DNA from: Burkholderiales bacterium
GTDB lineage: Bacteria > Pseudomonadota > Gammaproteobacteria > Burkholderiales > Burkholderiaceae_D
Assembly: GCA_016196925.1 (NCBI GenBank)
Contig: JACPWS010000002.1
Span: 1 to 40,200, forward strand
DNA length: 40,200 nucleotides
Reading direction: 5' to 3'
The notes beneath the pieces are model-generated. The model saw only the letters and a program-made list of their open reading frames with translations, made no database searches and had not been told where the DNA came from. Below are positions 36,491-40,200 of the stretch, in pieces. Every line of letters begins with the position of its first letter. Within the stretch, counting starts at the first letter, position 1. The translations under genes and the position numbers were made by a program.

Positions 36491-36754
36491 ATGGCAAATA
36501 CCGCACAAGCACGCAAACGTGCTCGTCAAGCAGTTAAACAGAACGCACACAACTCCAGTCAGCGTTCCACTTTGCGCACAGCAATCAAAGCTGTCCGTAA
36601 AGCGATCGAAGCTGGTGATAAAGCTGCTGCAACCACAATTTTCCAGGCTTCCGTCTCGACAATTGACAGCATCGCCGACAAGAAAATCATTCACAAGAAC
36701 AAGGCAGCTCGCCATAAGAGCCGCCTGGCTTCCGCTCTGAAAGCACTGGCTTAA
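36491..36754 (+). CDS. rpsT: 30S ribosomal protein S20
   Basis: The 87-residue basic protein binds 16S rRNA early in 30S assembly. The N-terminal [20 protein letters not shown], the central [16 protein letters not shown] and the C-terminal [19 protein letters not shown] are the S20 family pattern. Length is standard. ATG 36491 follows AGGAAATCTC. It is monocistronic, with its own promoter and a strong terminator after it. Confidence 0.98.
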   Translation: MANTAQARKRARQAVKQNAHNSSQRSTLRTAIKAVRKAIEAGDKAAATTIFQASVSTIDSIADKKIIHKNKAARHKSRLASALKALA

Positions 36755-36803
36755 TTTGCCTTGCTGTCTGCGGCCTGAGGGCTGCGGACGATCAGTTGTG
36801 AAT

Positions 36804-36833
36804 AAAAAAACCGCAATTCATTGCGGTTTTTTT
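36804..36833. terminator. Bidirectional terminator shared by rpsT and the DUF192 gene
   Basis: CCGCAA-TTCA-TTGCGG stem with A7 on the left and T7 on the right, between two convergent genes. Confidence 0.92.
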
Positions 36834-36880
36834 GCTATTTCTTTTGAATTGCCTCTGCGGTGACAGAGGCCCTTGCTATT

Positions 36881-37333
36881 TCATCGCAATGGCAAGCCGT
36901 CTATCTTGCTGCCTGGCTTGATGCCTTTTTGCTTAAACCAACCCTGATTCATTTCTAATGCATAGCGCACCACTTTTTGGGCGCAATGCGAATCGGTGGT
37001 TTGCGGTTGCATATCTTCTACGTTCACGATTTTTCCTTCGCCATCAATAAAGGCGACCGACAACGGGATCAGGGTGTTTTTCATCCACATGCAAACGCCG
37101 GCCGGTGCGCCGAAGTCGAACACCATCCCCTCATTGCTCGCCATCTTGCTGCGCATCATCAGGCCTTGCTGGCGATCGGCGTCGTTTGCCGCAACTTCGG
37201 CCTGGATGACGTAAATTCCCGCAGTCAATTGCTTTACCGGTAATTTTGTTTGGGCGCTAGCGGCGCTGGCGACCAAGGCGGTGAGGGATGAAATCAGCAG
37301 CAGGCGCGGCAGGGAAGGGGGGAGTTTTAGCAT
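36881..37333 (-). CDS. DUF192-family secreted protein
   Basis: The 150-residue protein starts at ATG 37333 (MLKLPPSLPRLL) and has a Sec signal peptide: a basic start, a hydrophobic core (about 10-22) and ASAASAQ with cleavage near residue 28. The mature part shows the DUF192 pattern: VYVIQAEVAANDADRQQGLMMRSKM, GMVFDFG, VCMWMKNTLIPLSVAFID and the C-terminal YALEMNQGWFKQKGIKPG. DUF192 is a small periplasmic beta-barrel family of unsettled function. It is convergent with rpsT and shares the terminator. Confidence 0.87.
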   Translation of the reverse strand: MLKLPPSLPRLLLISSLTALVASAASAQTKLPVKQLTAGIYVIQAEVAANDADRQQGLMMRSKMASNEGMVFDFGAPAGVCMWMKNTLIPLSVAFIDGEGKIVNVEDMQPQTTDSHCAQKVVRYALEMNQGWFKQKGIKPGSKIDGLPLR

Positions 37334-37383
37334 GGCGACAAAGCAAGATGCAAAGTTAAGAAAGGCGTTATCGTACAACAAAT

Positions 37384-37412
37384 AAAAAAGGCAGGAAAAA
37401 TTCCTGCCTTGA
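37384..37412 (-). terminator. Terminator of the low-complexity secreted protein gene
   Basis: AAGGCAGGAA/TTCCTGCCTT stem; on the minus strand it ends in T6 and lies about 20 bases after the stop of the gene at 37433. Confidence 0.85.
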
Positions 37413-37432
37413 TACGAATACTGCTGAATCTG

Positions 37433-37660
37433 TTACTTGGAGGCGGAAGCCATCGATGCGGAGGCTTCGGCCATTGCTTTCTTGGATTTTTTGTGTTTCT
37501 TGGCTGGCTTGGAAGCGTCGGCGGAAGCCATGGCAGAACCGGATGCCATAGGGGCGGATGCCATCATGGAAGCGGAAGCCTTAGCGGAAGGAGCTGGAGC
37601 TTGGGCGAAAGCAACTGAAGCAAACAGACCAGCAATCAGGGCGGCGATCAATTTTTTCAT
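37433..37660 (-). CDS. Small secreted Ala/Ser/Met/Lys-rich protein
   Basis: The 75-residue protein starts at ATG 37660 after AAGGATACTAAA; longer starts in this frame would bypass the signal peptide. KKLIAALIAGLFASVAFAQA is a clear Sec signal, with cleavage after AFA or AQA (about residue 19). The mature 55 residues are repetitive and almost made of A, S, M, K and P: SASMMASAPMASGSAMASAD, then the basic KPAKKHKKSKK, then EASASMASASK. It resembles acid-shock or cell-envelope low-complexity peptides in composition only. The clustered methionines could bind metal, but no His-rich motif is seen. Function unknown. It has its own terminator. Confidence 0.78.
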   Translation of the reverse strand: MKKLIAALIAGLFASVAFAQAPAPSAKASASMMASAPMASGSAMASADASKPAKKHKKSKKAMAEASASMASASK

Positions 37661-37807
37661 TTTAGTATCCTTCAGGTAAGTGTTTGTCAAAATATGATTC
37701 AACAGAATCAAGGCAAATAACGGGCCCTGAAGTACCGGGGTTGACAATGTTTTCGAGAATTTTTCGAAAAAACATGAAAAATAAATTGTGCGGCGCACGA
37801 TATTTGT

Positions 37808-38353
37808 TCAGATTCGCACTTCCTGCCATTCGCCGGGAAGCAAGGGATGGCTTTCCAGTGAAAAGCCGCCGATCGCGCTGCGTATCAACCTCAGGGTGGG
37901 CAAGCCGACCGCCGCCGTCATGCGCCTGACTTGGCGGTTCTTGCCTTCCGACAAGGTAATGCACAGCCAGCTGGTCGGTATGCTCGCGCGTTCGCGCACC
38001 GGCGGATGGCGCGGCCATAGCCATTCCGGCTCTCGTATATGTCGCACGGTGCAAGGCTGGGTCACGAAATCGCCGAGATCGAGCGGATTGCGCAAGCGTT
38101 CCAGCGCCGCGGCGGTCGGCGTGCCTTCCACCTGCACCAGATAGGTTTTCGCCTGCTTGTGAGCGGGATGGCTGATGCGGTTTTGCAGCTTGCCGTCATC
38201 GGTCAATAAAATTAATCCCTCGCTGTCGGCATCGAGCCGGCCGGCTGGGTATATATTGGGAATGCTTAGTAAATCGGCCAGTGTCGGCCGGCTGGCATGC
38301 GCGGAAAACTGGCACATGACGTTGTAGGGTTTGTTGAGCAAAATCAGTTTCAT
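37808..38353 (-). CDS. rluE: 23S rRNA pseudouridine synthase, RluE-like
   Basis: The 181-residue enzyme converts a uridine in 23S rRNA (U2457 in E. coli) to pseudouridine. It is of the RsuA/RluB family without an S4 domain, which fits RluE. The active-site motif GRLDADSEGLILLTDDG is at about residues 36-52, with the catalytic Asp following L. N-terminal LLNKPYNVMCQF and C-terminal ITLSEGKNRQVRRMTAAVGLPTLRLIRSAIG are typical. ATG 38353 is the conserved start. It is divergent from icd. Confidence 0.9.
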   Translation of the reverse strand: MKLILLNKPYNVMCQFSAHASRPTLADLLSIPNIYPAGRLDADSEGLILLTDDGKLQNRISHPAHKQAKTYLVQVEGTPTAAALERLRNPLDLGDFVTQPCTVRHIREPEWLWPRHPPVRERASIPTSWLCITLSEGKNRQVRRMTAAVGLPTLRLIRSAIGGFSLESHPLLPGEWQEVRI

Positions 38354-38533
38354 AGTCGTATGGTAACCCCAATTTTGCAAATTGATGGCATCCAGTAAAA
38401 TACTAGTGCATAATACGAAATGAAGGTCTTGTGTCTTATATAAGAGTTAATTAGAAGGATGACTCTGAAAAGCCGGCAAGACATGTTAAGAGAAAAGCGC
38501 GACCCGCTTGATCGCCCAACTACGGAGAAAACG

Positions 38534-39787
<1,254 letters not shown>

Positions 39788-39821
39788 TCGCGAAGCAGGA
39801 GAATTTATTTTCTCTTGAAGC

Positions 39822-39849
39822 AAAAAAGCCGGCGGAAGCCGGCTTTTTT
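39822..39849. terminator. Terminator after icd
   Basis: AAGCCGGC-GGAA-GCCGGCTT stem with A6 before and T6 after, about 40 bases from the icd stop. It can serve the convergent response-regulator gene too. Confidence 0.9.
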
Positions 39850-39881
39850 ATGGCTCGCTGTTTTTACTGAGCCAATTCTGC

Positions 39882-40200
39882 CTAGGGAATGACATGGTTC
39901 AGGGCGTAGCGTATCAGATCGGCTTGTCCCTCGATACCGAGTTTGCGTTTGATGTTGAGCCTGTGCGTTTCCACCGTCCTGACGCTGAGATCCAGTTCCC
40001 GCGCTATATGTTTGTTCGATTTTCCGGTGGCGATGCTTTTCAGTATGCCTTGTTCTCTTTGCGTCAAAATTTGCACGGAGGCGGTGGCGGCATTCTGTTT
40101 TTTCAGGCCGGAACTGAAATAGACGCCGCCGCCGGTGACGGCTTCTATGGCTGCGATAATTTCCTCTGCCGGCGCATCTTTCAAGACATATGCGCGCGCA
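39882..40200 (-). CDS. NarL/LuxR-type response regulator, C-terminal part (cut by the window edge)
   Basis: The frame is open at the right edge; the visible 105 residues start within the receiver domain (ARAYVLKDAPAEEIIAAIEAV is its last helix) and run into a LuxR-type helix-turn-helix. The HTH block is LTQREQGILKSIATGKSNKHIARELDLSVRTVETHRLNIKRKLGI, and the tail LIRYALNHVIP is typical. It is therefore a two-component response regulator of the NarL/FixJ class. The TTG at 40184 is not a start, because the receiver sequence continues upstream of it. The phospho-acceptor and the kinase partner lie outside the window. It is convergent with icd. Confidence 0.9.
   Translation of the reverse strand, partial: ARAYVLKDAPAEEIIAAIEAVTGGGVYFSSGLKKQNAATASVQILTQREQGILKSIATGKSNKHIARELDLSVRTVETHRLNIKRKLGIEGQADLIRYALNHVIP

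Noticed and set aside
38432..38460. Possible icd promoter around CTTATATAAG
   Set aside because: Candidate -35 and -10 words have poor spacing; not strong enough to call.

Overview
The window looks like chromosomal DNA of a betaproteobacterium of the order Burkholderiales, most likely family Oxalobacteraceae (a Herminiimonas, Undibacterium or Janthinobacterium relative). This rests on the style of the proteins (ArgF, RsgA, the hut genes, ParC/ParE, Icd, S20), on moderately high GC with GGC/GCC-rich codons, and on the gene neighbourhoods. It is an inference from reading, not from a database search.

Region by region. (1) Positions 1-2015 are foreign-looking and AT-richer at the left. They form a short run of integron-type gene cassettes, all on the + strand, each followed by an attC-like site: an unknown small gene, a higB-higA toxin-antitoxin pair, and a chimeric pair of broken genes (5' part of an HNH nuclease-like gene joined to the 3' part of a leucine-rich-repeat gene). 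No integrase gene is visible. (2) 2091-4300: a MerR-type regulator divergent from a thiopurine methyltransferase, with a textbook 19-bp-spacer MerR promoter between them, then a DUF4386-like membrane protein. (3) 4580-10021, minus strand: ppnP, argG, argF (with an internal in-frame deletion of about 66 codons removing the HPCQ motif), rsgA, phhB and a Ste24-like M48 protease. (4) 10064-16974: orn, an FKBP isomerase, an EI24-type membrane protein, a MoaB/CinA-like protein, an M14 carboxypeptidase, a gutted tetrapyrrole-methylase-type gene resembling borosin N-methyltransferases at its two ends, a small secreted protein, a DUF3820 protein, a DUF2242 lipoprotein and a small unknown protein. (5) 17032-23229: the histidine utilisation cluster, with hutC divergent from hutU-hutH-hutD-hutI and a perfect 18-bp palindrome lying between the -35 and -10 elements of the hutU promoter. 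(6) 23370-29138: a giant AsmA/DUF748 protein, then a CheY-like receiver and an Hpt-REC-REC-GGDEF diguanylate cyclase that form a compact signalling unit. (7) 29447-34018: parE and parC (topoisomerase IV). (8) 34155-40200: a small unknown ORF, a CoxE-like VWA protein, a GNAT acetyltransferase, rpsT, a DUF192 protein, a low-complexity secreted peptide, rluE, icd and the end of a NarL/LuxR-type response regulator.

The most unusual features are three. First, the cassette array. Second, two genes (argF and the methylase at 15146) that read as their own N- and C-termini joined in frame with the middle missing. Third, many unrelated-looking long intergenic palindromes: at least seven kinds, two of them recurring, several nested, and several sharing the boundary words ATTAATTGCGTAAC and GTAACTATTC. 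Together these point to a genome with active small palindromic repeats and frequent internal deletions. An assembly artefact must be excluded for the deletions.
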